Below, piece by piece: positions 7,341 through 16,281 of a stretch of DNA of 26,443 nucleotides. The stretch comes from a virus. How positions within the stretch are numbered: position 1 is the first letter of the stretch; each line of letters opens with the position of its first letter. The position numbers were made by a program, and so were the translations under genes. The stretch spans positions 1 through 26,443 of IMG/VR virus record IMGVR_UViG_3300022200_001144; one strand, given 5' to 3'. A model generated the notes under the pieces. The model had not been told where the DNA came from. It searched no databases and worked only from the letters and a program-made list of their open reading frames with translations.

Positions 7341-7505
7341 ATGAGTATTACACTGAGTCTTGCAATTGAAGAGGTTAATGGGATTCTTCAGGTTCTTGGG
7401 GATCTCCCTACGAAGTCAGGTGCTTTCCCTCTTATGGTTAAGATTAAGGAACAAGCTGAAGAGCAATTGCCTCCTACTAAAGAAGAGTCAGAAACTCAAG
7501 AGTAA
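7341..7505 (+). CDS. Small conserved phage protein, 54 residues
   Basis: An ATG follows directly after the preceding TAA. The product is MSITLSLAIEEVNGILQVLG, then DLPTKSGAFPLMVKIKEQAEEQL and an acidic tail. The pattern VNxxLQxLGxLPxxxGxxPLxxKIxxQ is a recurrent short phage ORF, often near lysis genes and annotated as hypothetical. A two-helix soluble protein with a Pro/Gly turn is likely. It lies between a holin-like protein and a GTA-type holin, so a minor lysis or virion role is possible. I know of no demonstrated function. Confidence 0.7.
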   Translation: MSITLSLAIEEVNGILQVLGDLPTKSGAFPLMVKIKEQAEEQLPPTKEESETQE

Positions 7506-7507
7506 CA

Positions 7508-7912
7508 ATGCAACTACTTAACCTCGTTCAGTCCATCTTTAAGCCTGCTGTAGAACTCATTGATGAAGTTCACACTAGTCAAGAGGAAAAGCTACAACAC
7601 AAAGAGAGACTCTTGGTTACTCAAGCAGCAGTCATTGACCAGGTGCTTCAGTACGAGAAGGACTCCTTTGAGTCTAGGGCAAAGATCATTGAAGCAGAGG
7701 CTAAGTCAGAACATTGGCTCACAGCTATTTGGAGACCAGTGACCATGCTTACATTCCTTGCTTTGTGTGTTGGAGATAGCCTTGGGCTTCTCTCCAGTCC
7801 ACTTAGGGATGAAGCATGGTCTCTGCTTCAGTTGGGTCTGGGTGGTTATGTTGTAGGTAGGTCAGCGGAGAAGATAACTAAATCAGTATTGAGCAATAAA
7901 GATGGTTCCTAA
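7508..7912 (+). CDS. GTA_holin_3TM-family holin
   Basis: This 134-residue protein has an N-terminal amphipathic and charged helical region (LIDEVHTSQEEKLQHKERLL...) and then AEAKSEHWLTAIWRPVTMLTFLALC, where the WRP(V/I)TML signature opens the first membrane helix. A hydrophobic segment around SLGLLSSPL follows. The end, LLQLGLGGYVVGRSAEKI, is the typical GGYxxGRSxEK end of the family. This is the holin type described for gene transfer agent release. It would permeabilise the inner membrane for lysis. No endolysin gene lies in the window. Its last 11 bases overlap the next gene. The family assignment is fairly safe; the function follows from the family. Confidence 0.8.
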   Translation: MQLLNLVQSIFKPAVELIDEVHTSQEEKLQHKERLLVTQAAVIDQVLQYEKDSFESRAKIIEAEAKSEHWLTAIWRPVTMLTFLALCVGDSLGLLSSPLRDEAWSLLQLGLGGYVVGRSAEKITKSVLSNKDGS

Positions 7913-10124
7913 TCTTTCTCTTCCAAACATTAACCTGGCTGCACTGGCAGCACTAACTCAGGGAAACACAGGGATGTTTAACATACCCTCATTAGCCCCT
8001 GTAGTGCCTCCTGTAGCCCCTATAGTGCCTCCTGTGGCTCCTGTAGTGCCTCCTGCGCCTGTTGTAGCCCCTGTGGCTACCCCAGTAGCCCCTACAGCCC
8101 CTGTAACGCCTGTAGCGCCTCCTGTGGCCCCTGTGGACCTTTCACAGGTTCTTGGCAACCTTAACTTGGAAGCTATTGCAGGTGCTTCAGGAATGTTTGG
8201 TGTGCCTGGTGCAACAACCAGTACTATTACTAATCCTTACACTCCTGCTTATGTTGTAAACCCAGACATAAACCTTGCAGGAGCAACGGACATCTTTGGT
8301 GGTAGAACCTATGAGTCACCCTTGGCAACCCCTAGTGGTACTCGTGTAGGCTACAGTGAGATGCTTAAACTTAACCAAACACCCGGTTATGTAACCACCA
8401 ACAGACCTGAGCAGATTGGTGACATGTATCTCCCCTTCAGACCTTCAGGGGAAGGTGCTCAAGTAGCTGATGACATCAAGACGTGGTACGAGTATTACAC
8501 TGACAACGAAGACTTTAGAAAGTATTTGTCCGCTGATGAACAGACTGAGCTTGCTTGGTTGGACTACAGAAATGACAGGTACACAGAAGAAGCCTTTACA
8601 AAAAAGATTAACGATATTCGAGATCAATTCAATCTTCCCAAAAGTGTAGGGTTTAAGGACTTTGAAGCACACTTCTCCTATGGCACCAAGAGGAAGAAGT
8701 ATTCAGATAATCCGTATGCAGACCTTCAGCAGTACGGTCCTTCCATTGGTGGCTATTGGAACCCTGAGAATGATCCCAGTGAGTTCCAGCAAGCAATGGC
8801 TAATCCTGTTGTAAATGCAGCACTCACCACTGCTGGTGCTGTAATAGGCAACATGCTTCTTCCTGGTGTTGGTGGACAAGCATTGGGATCAGCCCTTGCC
8901 AGTGGAACCACTACAAAACTATCAGGGGCTGATTGGGAGGACGCACTTAAGGCTGCTGCTATCTCTGGTGGTAGTGCTTATCTTGCTGGTCAGTTGGCAG
9001 GACCACAAGCAGCACCTACTTCAGAATTTAACATCCCAGCAATTGATTTTAATGCACCCTCAGTTCCTTTGGGTGGTATTAATACAGATCTTATAACGTC
9101 TTCTTTGCTTGCTCCTGCTGGGTCTTCAGCTATAGCCGCACCTGTTCTAAACATAGCAGCACCTACCTTCTTTGAAACAGCCCTTGGTCAAGGATTAGGT
9201 AAAGCAGGGCTTGCATTAGCTTCTGGTGGAGACATCAAAGATGCTCTTACAGCAGGTGTCCTTGGTTACACAGGTGCCCCTGGTGGTCTCCTAAGTGGAA
9301 CTCTTGGGGATACTCTTGGTATTGATCTTGGGACTAGCACCCTTGCTAAAGGCATAGAAGGGCTTAACCTAGCTGATGCACTCAAGTTTGGTGTAAGCCT
9401 TCCTGAAGATCAATTGTCTGCTGTAGGAGGACTTCTTGGGGATATGAACCTTGGGACTGTAGGTCAATCAGGTGTTCTTAGTCCTTTGCCGCCTAGTCTT
9501 CAGAACATTGTAGAGAATGTACAAGTATCTGACTTGTTGGCAAACATTGGTGGTCCTAGTACGTCCTCCTTGTTTAACATAGCCTCTGATCTAAACTTAC
9601 CTTCGCTGAACTTGCCTGATTTTAACTTACCTAGTTCAGAATTTAATCTGCCTCCTGTACCTGAATGGCTAAAGAATGCTTATGAAAATGTAGAAGGCGC
9701 TGTACAAAACGTTTATGAGACTGTAGAAAAACCAGTGCAGACTGCTTATGAGGCTGTAGAAAAACCAGTGCAGACTGTTTATGAAAATGTAGAAGGTGCT
9801 GTACAAGATGCTTACCAGAATGCAGAAGGCTTTATTCAAGAGCTGTTAAAGCCTGTCTCTAATCCTTTAGACGAGCTACAAAAACCAGATCTTAATGTAA
9901 ACACTCCTAATTTTGATCTTCAAAAGCTATTTGCAGGGCTTCTTGGTACGGGATTATTCGCTTCAAAACAACAACCACAAATAGCATCTCCAACCAAAGA
10001 ATATACTCCATTCATGGCTACCATAGATTACAACCCAAAAATACAACAACTAACACGGATTGCGGCTTCAGATCCTTTGTCTATTCTTTTGCAAGAGTTT
10101 TACAACTCAAGAGGTGTAGCATGA
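7902..10124 (+). CDS. Large repeat-rich putative virion protein, 740 residues
   Basis: I do not recognise this protein as a whole. Residues about 32-78 are a Pro-Val-Ala tract made of PPVAP units. Residues about 100-270 hold a globular-looking charged region (EQIGDMYLPFRPSGEGA, TWYEYYTDNEDFRKYLS). Around 300-345 lies a Gly/Ala-rich hydrophobic region (AALTTAGAVIGNMLLPGVGG), resembling membrane-active stretches of ejection proteins. Residues about 540-590 carry repeated LNLP/FNLP motifs. Residues 593-647 are five tandem 11-residue repeats. The gene lies between the holin and the head-tail adaptor (ATGA overlap with the adaptor), within the structural block. A tail or ejected internal protein is the best guess; no enzyme motif is visible. 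Confidence 0.65.
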   Translation: MVPNLSLPNINLAALAALTQGNTGMFNIPSLAPVVPPVAPIVPPVAPVVPPAPVVAPVATPVAPTAPVTPVAPPVAPVDLSQVLGNLNLEAIAGASGMFGVPGATTSTITNPYTPAYVVNPDINLAGATDIFGGRTYESPLATPSGTRVGYSEMLKLNQTPGYVTTNRPEQIGDMYLPFRPSGEGAQVADDIKTWYEYYTDNEDFRKYLSADEQTELAWLDYRNDRYTEEAFTKKINDIRDQFNLPKSVGFKDFEAHFSYGTKRKKYSDNPYADLQQYGPSIGGYWNPENDPSEFQQAMANPVVNAALTTAGAVIGNMLLPGVGGQALGSALASGTTTKLSGADWEDALKAAAISGGSAYLAGQLAGPQAAPTSEFNIPAIDFNAPSVPLGGINTDLITSSLLAPAGSSAIAAPVLNIAAPTFFETALGQGLGKAGLALASGGDIKDALTAGVLGYTGAPGGLLSGTLGDTLGIDLGTSTLAKGIEGLNLADALKFGVSLPEDQLSAVGGLLGDMNLGTVGQSGVLSPLPPSLQNIVENVQVSDLLANIGGPSTSSLFNIASDLNLPSLNLPDFNLPSSEFNLPPVPEWLKNAYENVEGAVQNVYETVEKPVQTAYEAVEKPVQTVYENVEGAVQDAYQNAEGFIQELLKPVSNPLDELQKPDLNVNTPNFDLQKLFAGLLGTGLFASKQQPQIASPTKEYTPFMATIDYNPKIQQLTRIAASDPLSILLQEFYNSRGVA
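9678..9842 (+). repeat. Five tandem 33-bp (11-residue) coding repeats
   Basis: The five units read AYENVEGAVQN, VYETVEKPVQT, AYEAVEKPVQT, VYENVEGAVQD and AYQNAEGFIQE. All are exactly 11 residues long. The tyrosine, glutamate and glutamine positions are fixed, as expected of a hendecad amphipathic helix. At DNA level the second and third units are nearly identical (CTGTAGAAAAACCAGTGCAG in both), so recent duplication is likely. Confidence 0.9.
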
Positions 10125-10771
10125 ACTATCTAACACTAGTAAACAATGTCCTTAGAAGGATAAGGGAAGATGAGATCACTGTGATCAATCAGAATGCTTA
10201 TGCTGCTTTGATTGGTGACTTTGTAAATGACGCCAAGGTATCAATAGAGGAGGCTTGGGATTGGACTGCTTTAAGAACCAGCCTATCAATAACCACCTCC
10301 AATGGTGTAAATGAGTACACTCTTACTGGCTTTGGTGATAACTTCAAGTATATTAAACTTCTTGACACATCAAATAACATTACAGTACCTTATCAAGCTA
10401 AAGAGTGGATTGACGTACAAAATAACAGCACAGATACTCCTTTGGAGGGAAAGCCTATTTACTTCAGTTTTAGCCAACTGGACGCCAATGGGGACATGAA
10501 GATAATTCTGTATCCCACTCCTGATGCTGCTTATACATTGAGAATGGATGCTGTAGTTAGGCAAGCACCTCTTGCACTAGGAGAAGATGTTATCAAGGTT
10601 CCTTGGCTTCCTGTGATGCACCTTGCAGTAGCTTTTGCCGCTAGGGAGCGAGGGGAAACTGGAGGAACTAGCACTGTTGAATACTTTGGTATTGCAGATA
10701 AGTATCTAGCTGATGCTATTGCATTGGATGCTTCCTATCATCCTGAAGAAACAATCTTTAGGGTAGTGTAA
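10121..10771 (+). CDS. Head-to-tail adaptor (SU10/P22 gp4-like)
   Basis: The 216-residue protein starts MNYLTLVNNVLRRIREDEIT and contains VNDAKVSIEEAWDWTALR, then a beta-rich region beginning TTSNGVNEYTLTGFGDNF, and later RMDAVVRQAPLALGEDVIKVPWLPVMHLAVAFAARERGE. The order of an N-terminal helix pair with AxxxVExAWDWxxLR, beta strands, and a C-terminal helix with LPVxxLAxAxAARERGE fits the adaptor family found in SU10-like and other podoviruses (P22 gp4-type function). Twelve copies would sit below the portal and join it to the tail. The neighbouring gene (TAATG overlap) looks like the nozzle, as expected. The assignment rests on remembered family pattern. Confidence 0.75.
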   Translation: MNYLTLVNNVLRRIREDEITVINQNAYAALIGDFVNDAKVSIEEAWDWTALRTSLSITTSNGVNEYTLTGFGDNFKYIKLLDTSNNITVPYQAKEWIDVQNNSTDTPLEGKPIYFSFSQLDANGDMKIILYPTPDAAYTLRMDAVVRQAPLALGEDVIKVPWLPVMHLAVAFAARERGETGGTSTVEYFGIADKYLADAIALDASYHPEETIFRVV

Positions 10772-12288
10772 TGTCACAACCACTACAAACAATCAACCTA
10801 ATGGCTCCTGGCTTTAGAGGGCTAAACACAGAAGACTCAGTTCTCTCCCTTGACCCCTCCTTTGCTACCTATGCAGACAATTGTGTCATTGATAAGTACG
10901 GTAGGATCTCTGCAAGGAAGGGCTATTCTGTTGTTACCACTTCAGCAACCCCTTTGGGATCTGACTTTATTCAAGCAATCAAACAGTTTAGGGACTCAGG
11001 CGGTAACACAGCTATTTTCTCAGTGGGTAACAATAAGATTCTAAAGGGAACTACAACCCTCACCGATGCAACCCCAGGCTCCTATACCATCACAGGGAAT
11101 GCTTGGAAAATTGTGGACTTCAATGACCACATTTACTTCTTCCAAAGAGGACATGAGCCTTTGGTGTACAGCAATGCTTTGGGTGCTGTCACCAAGATGT
11201 CCAGTCACCCTTCTTATTCAGCTACAGTTCCCTATGCACATGAAGTCCTTGCTGCCTACGGTCGTCTATGGATAGCAGACACAAGTTCCAATAAGACTAT
11301 CATCTATTGGTCTGACTTGCTTAATGGACAAAAGTGGTCTGGTGGTACCAGTGGATCTATTGATATAACTAAGGTATGGCCTGATGGTTATGATGAGATT
11401 GTAGCACTAGCAGCACACAACAACCTTTTGATTATCTTTGGTAAGCACAGTATTGTAACTTACCAAGGTGCAGAGGCTCCTTCTACTATGGAGCTTTATG
11501 ACACTGTAGCTGGTGTTGGTTGTGTTGCAAGGGACTCAGTTCAATACACAGGGACTGATGTTCTCTTCATGAGCTACTCGGGTCTTAAGTCCTTTGGTAG
11601 GACTATTCAAGAAAAATCATTACCTTTGAATGATCTTTCAAGGAACATTAAAACTGACATTATTTCTACCATTAAAAATGAAACAGGACAAATAACCTCT
11701 TGCTATAGCCAAGAGAATTCTTTTTATCTTGTGTTTTTCCCTTCAAGCAACATTATCTATTGTTTTGATGTCAAAGGAACACTGGAGGATGGCTCTTACA
11801 GAGTAACTCGATGGCCCACCAATAAACTAAAGTGTTTTGAGAGACTGGTGGATGGTACTCTTTATATTGGTACATCCTCTGGTATTGCAACGTACTCTGG
11901 GTACTCAGATGCGGGTGCAACCTACATCATGAGATACTACAGTCCCAATCTCACCTTTGGTGACCCATCAAAACTAAAATTCCTTAAAAAGATTAAACCT
12001 ACTATCATTGGTGGTAATTCAACAAATATTTCTTTCAAGTGGGGATATGGATTCGATAGCTCTTTTAAGTCCTACCAAGTTAATCTTCAAAGCTATGGTG
12101 CATTTCCTTATTACAATGTAGGTCAGTTTAATATAGATGAATACTCAGGCGGTTCTCAATACGTTGTGCCTAATATAAACACAAACGGTAGTGGTACTAA
12201 TATCGTGGTGGGTCTTGAAGCTGTTATAACTGATCAAATTTCACTACAAGAATTTAACATATACACCTTGATTGGTAAAACTTATTAA
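10771..12288 (+). CDS. Putative tail nozzle / stabilisation protein (P22 gp10-like role)
   Basis: This 505-residue beta-rich protein opens with LMAPGFRGLNTEDSVLSLDP, then FATYADNCVIDKYGRISARKGY, a start typical of phage nozzle or tail-tube-like proteins that follow the adaptor gene. Further segments, IYFFQRGHEPLVYSN, AYGRLWIADTSSNKTIIYWSD, LLIIFGKHSIVTYQG and KCFERLVDGTLYIGTSSGI, recur every 40-60 residues like blades of a beta-propeller. In P22 and T7 the corresponding proteins form a hexameric tube closing the tail. The place after the adaptor, with overlapping stop and start, supports this. There is no catalytic motif. The role is by position and fold impression. Confidence 0.7.
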   Translation: MSQPLQTINLMAPGFRGLNTEDSVLSLDPSFATYADNCVIDKYGRISARKGYSVVTTSATPLGSDFIQAIKQFRDSGGNTAIFSVGNNKILKGTTTLTDATPGSYTITGNAWKIVDFNDHIYFFQRGHEPLVYSNALGAVTKMSSHPSYSATVPYAHEVLAAYGRLWIADTSSNKTIIYWSDLLNGQKWSGGTSGSIDITKVWPDGYDEIVALAAHNNLLIIFGKHSIVTYQGAEAPSTMELYDTVAGVGCVARDSVQYTGTDVLFMSYSGLKSFGRTIQEKSLPLNDLSRNIKTDIISTIKNETGQITSCYSQENSFYLVFFPSSNIIYCFDVKGTLEDGSYRVTRWPTNKLKCFERLVDGTLYIGTSSGIATYSGYSDAGATYIMRYYSPNLTFGDPSKLKFLKKIKPTIIGGNSTNISFKWGYGFDSSFKSYQVNLQSYGAFPYYNVGQFNIDEYSGGSQYVVPNINTNGSGTNIVVGLEAVITDQISLQEFNIYTLIGKTY

Positions 12289-12305
12289 CTTGGAGATCTT
12301 AGTTT

Positions 12306-13256
12306 ATGGCTGGTTTTGATTTTTCTTCTTTGTGGTCTAATCTTTTTGGTGGCATTAGTAATAACTTAGGTGCCATAGGTCAAGGAGCAGGTCTCCTTGG
12401 TGGTGGTGCTTTGTACAATGAAGCCTATCAAAACATTGGTGATGTTGGTCAGAGTGCTTTGGAGAAATCCAATGCTCTTGCTCAACAGGCTCTCAATCAA
12501 ACACAGTTCAGACCCTTCACAGTAACTACAGGTCTTGGCAATCTTCAGGCAACCCCTGAAGGTGGCTACGGTATGACCCTTAGCCCAGATCAACAGGCGC
12601 TTCAGAATCAACTCTTTGGTGGTGCCCAAGGGTTCTATGGACAAGCTACGCAGCCACTACAGCAGCGTACACAGGATGTCTACAACCAACTAAGGGCTAT
12701 ACAAACCCCAGAGGAGCAAAGGCAACAATTGGCTCTTGAGGAGCGCCTGATGGGTCAGGGACGCCTTGGTCTTAATACAGCACAGTACGGTGGTGCTCCT
12801 GAACAGTTTGCACTTGCTAAGGCACAGGAAGAAGCAAAGAACCAAGCAGCCTTTGTTGCGATGGAACAAGCAATGAAGGAGCAAATGCAGGCTGCTGAAC
12901 TTGGTAAGTTGTACCAAACCGGTGGTTATCTCCCCATGAGTTCATTGCTTTCAGCCTACAACCAGGGTCTCCAAGGATCACAGTTGGCTTCTGAGATGCA
13001 ACGGGGAGGAGCAGGTTTGTTTGGTGAAGCTGCTATGGGTGGTATTAATGCACTCTTGGCAAGCCGTCTTGCACAGGGCAACCTTGCTGGTCAGATTGGT
13101 CAGGCACTCCTTGGTGGGACCATGCAGGGCATGTTGAGTCAACAGCAATCCGCAGCAGGTCAAAGTGATCTTGGAGGGGCTTTTGGAGATTTCTTTAAGT
13201 GGCTTGGTGGCTTTGGTCAAGATAAAAGCAAGATGCAAGCAGGGTCTGGGACATAA
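12306..13256 (+). CDS. Putative internal virion/ejection protein, Gly-Gln-Ala-rich, 316 residues
   Basis: The protein has 316 residues, with GGAG about ten bases upstream. The N-terminus is Gly-rich with hydrophobic residues (WSNLFGGISNNLGAIGQGAGLLGGGALYNEA). Long Gln/Ala-rich helices follow (DQQALQNQLF, EEQRQQLALEERLMGQGRLG, AQEEAKNQAAFVAMEQAMK), and then a Gly-rich C-terminal region. This composition and the position behind the tail genes are typical of podovirus ejected core proteins (the T7 gp14 or P22 gp7 type) that enter the host envelope with the DNA. No lytic transglycosylase motif is visible. It is probably co-expressed with the next two genes. Sequence alone cannot fix which core protein it is. 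Confidence 0.65.
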   Translation: MAGFDFSSLWSNLFGGISNNLGAIGQGAGLLGGGALYNEAYQNIGDVGQSALEKSNALAQQALNQTQFRPFTVTTGLGNLQATPEGGYGMTLSPDQQALQNQLFGGAQGFYGQATQPLQQRTQDVYNQLRAIQTPEEQRQQLALEERLMGQGRLGLNTAQYGGAPEQFALAKAQEEAKNQAAFVAMEQAMKEQMQAAELGKLYQTGGYLPMSSLLSAYNQGLQGSQLASEMQRGGAGLFGEAAMGGINALLASRLAQGNLAGQIGQALLGGTMQGMLSQQQSAAGQSDLGGAFGDFFKWLGGFGQDKSKMQAGSGT

Positions 13257-13267
13257 GGAGATAAATA

Positions 13268-14625
13268 ATGGCATCAATCAGTGAATCTTTAATCCAAGGG
13301 CTTCTTCAGCCTGCCTTGGTTTTCAGTCTTTTCAAGAACCCCTTGGGATGCTTCTTGGTGGATCACAGGCAAAGAGAGCTGAAGAGGAGAGACAGAAGAG
13401 TTTGTTTACCCAAGCACTTGGTGCTGAAAACATGAGTGACTTGCAAGGTATCATTGGACAGACTAGAGATTCTGATGAAGCTGCTCGGCTTGTTCAAGCA
13501 GCTCAAGTGGGTGGAACCCTTCGAGCAACACAACAAGCAGCGGACAGAGAAAAAGCCTTTAGGGATATGGTTGCAAGGGAAGGAGCAAGCCTTGGTTCAG
13601 AAGGACAAAGACTAGCAGAAGTGGCTCAAACTGAAGAGTATGATACTTTACGAGAAAATTGGGCCAATCTTTATAAGAACTTTAACTCTAACCCTGGGAT
13701 TCTTAAAACCTATAATGTTCCTACTTCACGATGGGCAGATTTAATTAATCTTCCACCAAAAGATCTTATCTCTCTTTTGAAATCTTCAATGGAGATAGGT
13801 GAAGCAACAATTAAAAATTATATAAATCAAGACGGTCAAATAGTAAGTTTAGCTACTAATAAATTAGGCCAGGTAAGAGACGAAAACGATCAATGGATTC
13901 CGATTGAACAAACAGGATTGACGATTGCGCCTGATAGGCAACAAACGTTTAATATGAACCAATCTATCAATGATCAGATTGGCCCTCAGATTGCTGCTGA
14001 TCTAGATGAAAGTAAGAAAGGAGCCACAGCAGCATCTGGAGCATATACTGGCAGCCTTGAAGGGGAAGCTCTTATTCAAGGTTTACCTGATTCCGCCTTT
14101 GGTCCAAGTGCAGAGATTAAACTACTTGGTAACGAAGCATTAATTGCTCTTGGTTTCAATAATCCTGAAAGAATAAGAACAGCTTCAGATTTGAGAACTT
14201 TCTCGAATAACCGAGCAAGAGCTGCTGTAAAGATTCTAGCTAGTGGTGATCTTGGGAGTGCTCAAAGTCTCACTGATGCTGATAGAGAATTTGCCAAGCA
14301 ACTGGCAGGTGGTGATATAACGTGGAACAAAGAAGCACTCAAGAAGTTGTTGTACCTTGAAAGAAAAATCGCATTTGCCCGTATTGAGGCGCATAACAAT
14401 GACCTAAATACGCGTATCGGTAAGGTTGCTCCAAATGTTGTTCCTTTATATACAGTAAAACCACCAGTACCTACCTTCTATGATCAACCTGGGAATTATG
14501 TAAAGCAAGGAACCGCCGATGAAGATGGTCTAAGGCCAAGGCAGCGTGTGTACAAGGATATCTTTGGTGTAAGTAGGTATGCAGATGGCACCATTGAACC
14601 AAATGACAAACCTTCAAATCGTTAA
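13268..14625 (+). CDS. Putative internal virion/ejection protein with an apparent -1 frameshift near the start
   Basis: A strong ribosome-binding site (AAGGAG, 13255-13260) lies seven bases before the ATG at 13268, which reads MASISESLIQGLLQPALVFS and stops at 13433-13435. The long frame of this gene is different: it is open from 13285, has its first ATG at 13348 with no ribosome-binding site, and runs to 14625 (425 residues from 13348). The two frames join by a -1 shift between 13285 and 13432, giving about 452 residues. The long frame is helical and charged (AKRAEEERQKSLFTQALGAE, LYLERKIAFARIEAHNNDL), as in ejection proteins, and it lies between two similar genes. Whether the shift is real, a mutation or a sequence error cannot be told here. 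Confidence 0.65.
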
Positions 14626-14637
14626 GAGGCTCTAAAA

Positions 14638-16281
14638 ATGGGAGTAAATTGGGATACGCCTAGCCCCGCTGAAGATAAAAAATCAAGCAGTAAAGGCGGT
14701 GTTATTTGGGATGAACCCACCACTCAACAAGTAGCAGAACAACCTCAACCTCAAGGAGCTGTTTCTGAGATTCTTCAAAGGAGAGGTCAGGAGTTCCAAG
14801 AGATTGCTCAAAGAGAACTTGGTGGCAAAGGGAAAGAGCAACAGTTTCCTACTGTAGTTGTGCCAGGACTTGAGGGCGCTCCTGGTCCTGGTCAGGATAT
14901 CCTTTCATTCTTACTTCAAACAGGTGGTAAGACTGGTTTAGGTACTTTATCCGATTTGATTGGTGCCGCAGGATCTGCCATGATCCCTGAGCCAATCAAG
15001 GAAGCTGTGACTTCAGGTCTCGGTGCTCTTGCAAACACAGAAGTTGGGGGCAGTCTTCTTCAGGCTCTCCAAGGAGGTGTTGAAGGATATCAAAAGTGGG
15101 CTGAAGCTAACCCAACTCTGGCAGCTAACTTGGAAGCAACAACCAATATTGCTACTGCTATCCCAAGCACAGGTGTTTCCGCTATTTCTAAAAATCCTGT
15201 TACAAGAGCAATTGAAAACAGTGCTATAGAGAAAAATATAAACTTAGCAAAAGAGATCATTAGACCTAATAGGGATATAAACACAACTATTGCTGAAGAA
15301 AGGCTAAGGGACACAAGGGAAGGTGGTTTTCTTGGTAATCTTTCCATAGAGCTAAACAGACAGGAAGAGCGTGCAGCAGAGCTTCTTGGTGAGGTCTATG
15401 ACAGAGACAAAACATTTGTCACCAATTACAACACTGCTGATACTTTTATTAGAAATAGATCAGAGGAGTTAACCAAGACTATTGATGCTGCAACTACAGC
15501 AAATATTTCTCCTGTAGATGTCACAAAAAAAATAGCAACTGACCTTAATACCTTGTATACAGAAAAACCGACATTAAGAAATGCAACCAGTTTGGTTAAC
15601 AAGATAAAGAATAATTATACGGCCATCCTTGATAAGTATAAGGACTCCAATGGAGAGATTAAACCTTCAGACCTTCTTAAGGTTAGACGGGAGTTTGATA
15701 ATTGGTGGCAAGAAGAGCTACCCTCAGTAGACTTCTCTAGAACTGGAGGTAATTCAAATCAAGCGGAGCTTGTTGTAGGTTTGTTTAGAAGGGCAACCAA
15801 TGATGTTATTGATGCGGCAGTCCCTGATGCAAAAGTAAAGGAAGAACTTTATGACTTATCTAGTATGATCAGGGCTAATCAAAACGTACAGACAAAAGCT
15901 ACTGTTGAAGCATCAAAAGCAATTGAAAGAACGTTTAATAAACTTGGGTTGAGCCAGCCATCAACAGTTGCTTCAAATGCTGCTACTTTGGGTATAGGAG
16001 CAACAGGTATTATTGCCATTACAAAGGGGTTAACGTCTTTGAGTGGGTTAGAGGCTGCTCTTGGTGGCGCAGGTCTTGCTGCGGGTACTCTAGCCTTGGG
16101 TGCTGCATACAAAATACTTAGAAAGCCAGAAACAAGAAGAACCTTTGTTAAACTTGTAGAGGCATTGGACAAGAAAAAATCATTTGCAGCGAGTGCTTCT
16201 TTGATTGAAAGTGTCAATGGTCTTTATACAAGCCTCGGGGAAGAACCTTTGTTCCCAGAACAACAGAAAGAACAGCAATGA
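14638..16281 (+). CDS. Putative internal virion/ejection protein, 547 residues
   Basis: The protein has 547 residues, with GAGG just before the start. The N-terminus carries two copies of a short motif, VNWDTP and VIWDEP, separated by a Ser/Lys linker. Such W-D-x-P motifs are common at the start of phage internal proteins. A Gly/Ala-rich region (TLSDLIGAAGSAMIPEPIKE) is followed by a long charged helical middle. Residues about 445-495 form a Gly/Ala hydrophobic stretch (ATLGIGATGIIAITKGLTSL, ALGGAGLAAGTLALGAAY) able to insert into membranes. The protein ends in a basic-acidic tail. This matches the large ejected proteins encoded last in podovirus structural operons. No peptidoglycan hydrolase motif is visible. 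The stop overlaps the next gene (ATGA). Confidence 0.65.
   Translation: MGVNWDTPSPAEDKKSSSKGGVIWDEPTTQQVAEQPQPQGAVSEILQRRGQEFQEIAQRELGGKGKEQQFPTVVVPGLEGAPGPGQDILSFLLQTGGKTGLGTLSDLIGAAGSAMIPEPIKEAVTSGLGALANTEVGGSLLQALQGGVEGYQKWAEANPTLAANLEATTNIATAIPSTGVSAISKNPVTRAIENSAIEKNINLAKEIIRPNRDINTTIAEERLRDTREGGFLGNLSIELNRQEERAAELLGEVYDRDKTFVTNYNTADTFIRNRSEELTKTIDAATTANISPVDVTKKIATDLNTLYTEKPTLRNATSLVNKIKNNYTAILDKYKDSNGEIKPSDLLKVRREFDNWWQEELPSVDFSRTGGNSNQAELVVGLFRRATNDVIDAAVPDAKVKEELYDLSSMIRANQNVQTKATVEASKAIERTFNKLGLSQPSTVASNAATLGIGATGIIAITKGLTSLSGLEAALGGAGLAAGTLALGAAYKILRKPETRRTFVKLVEALDKKKSFAASASLIESVNGLYTSLGEEPLFPEQQKEQQ

Noticed and set aside
13268-13435. A separate 55-residue gene in the frame of the strong start site
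   Set aside because: After about 16 residues the sequence becomes unnatural (KNPLGCFLVDHRQRELKRRD), and it is better explained as the start of the long gene with a frame change.
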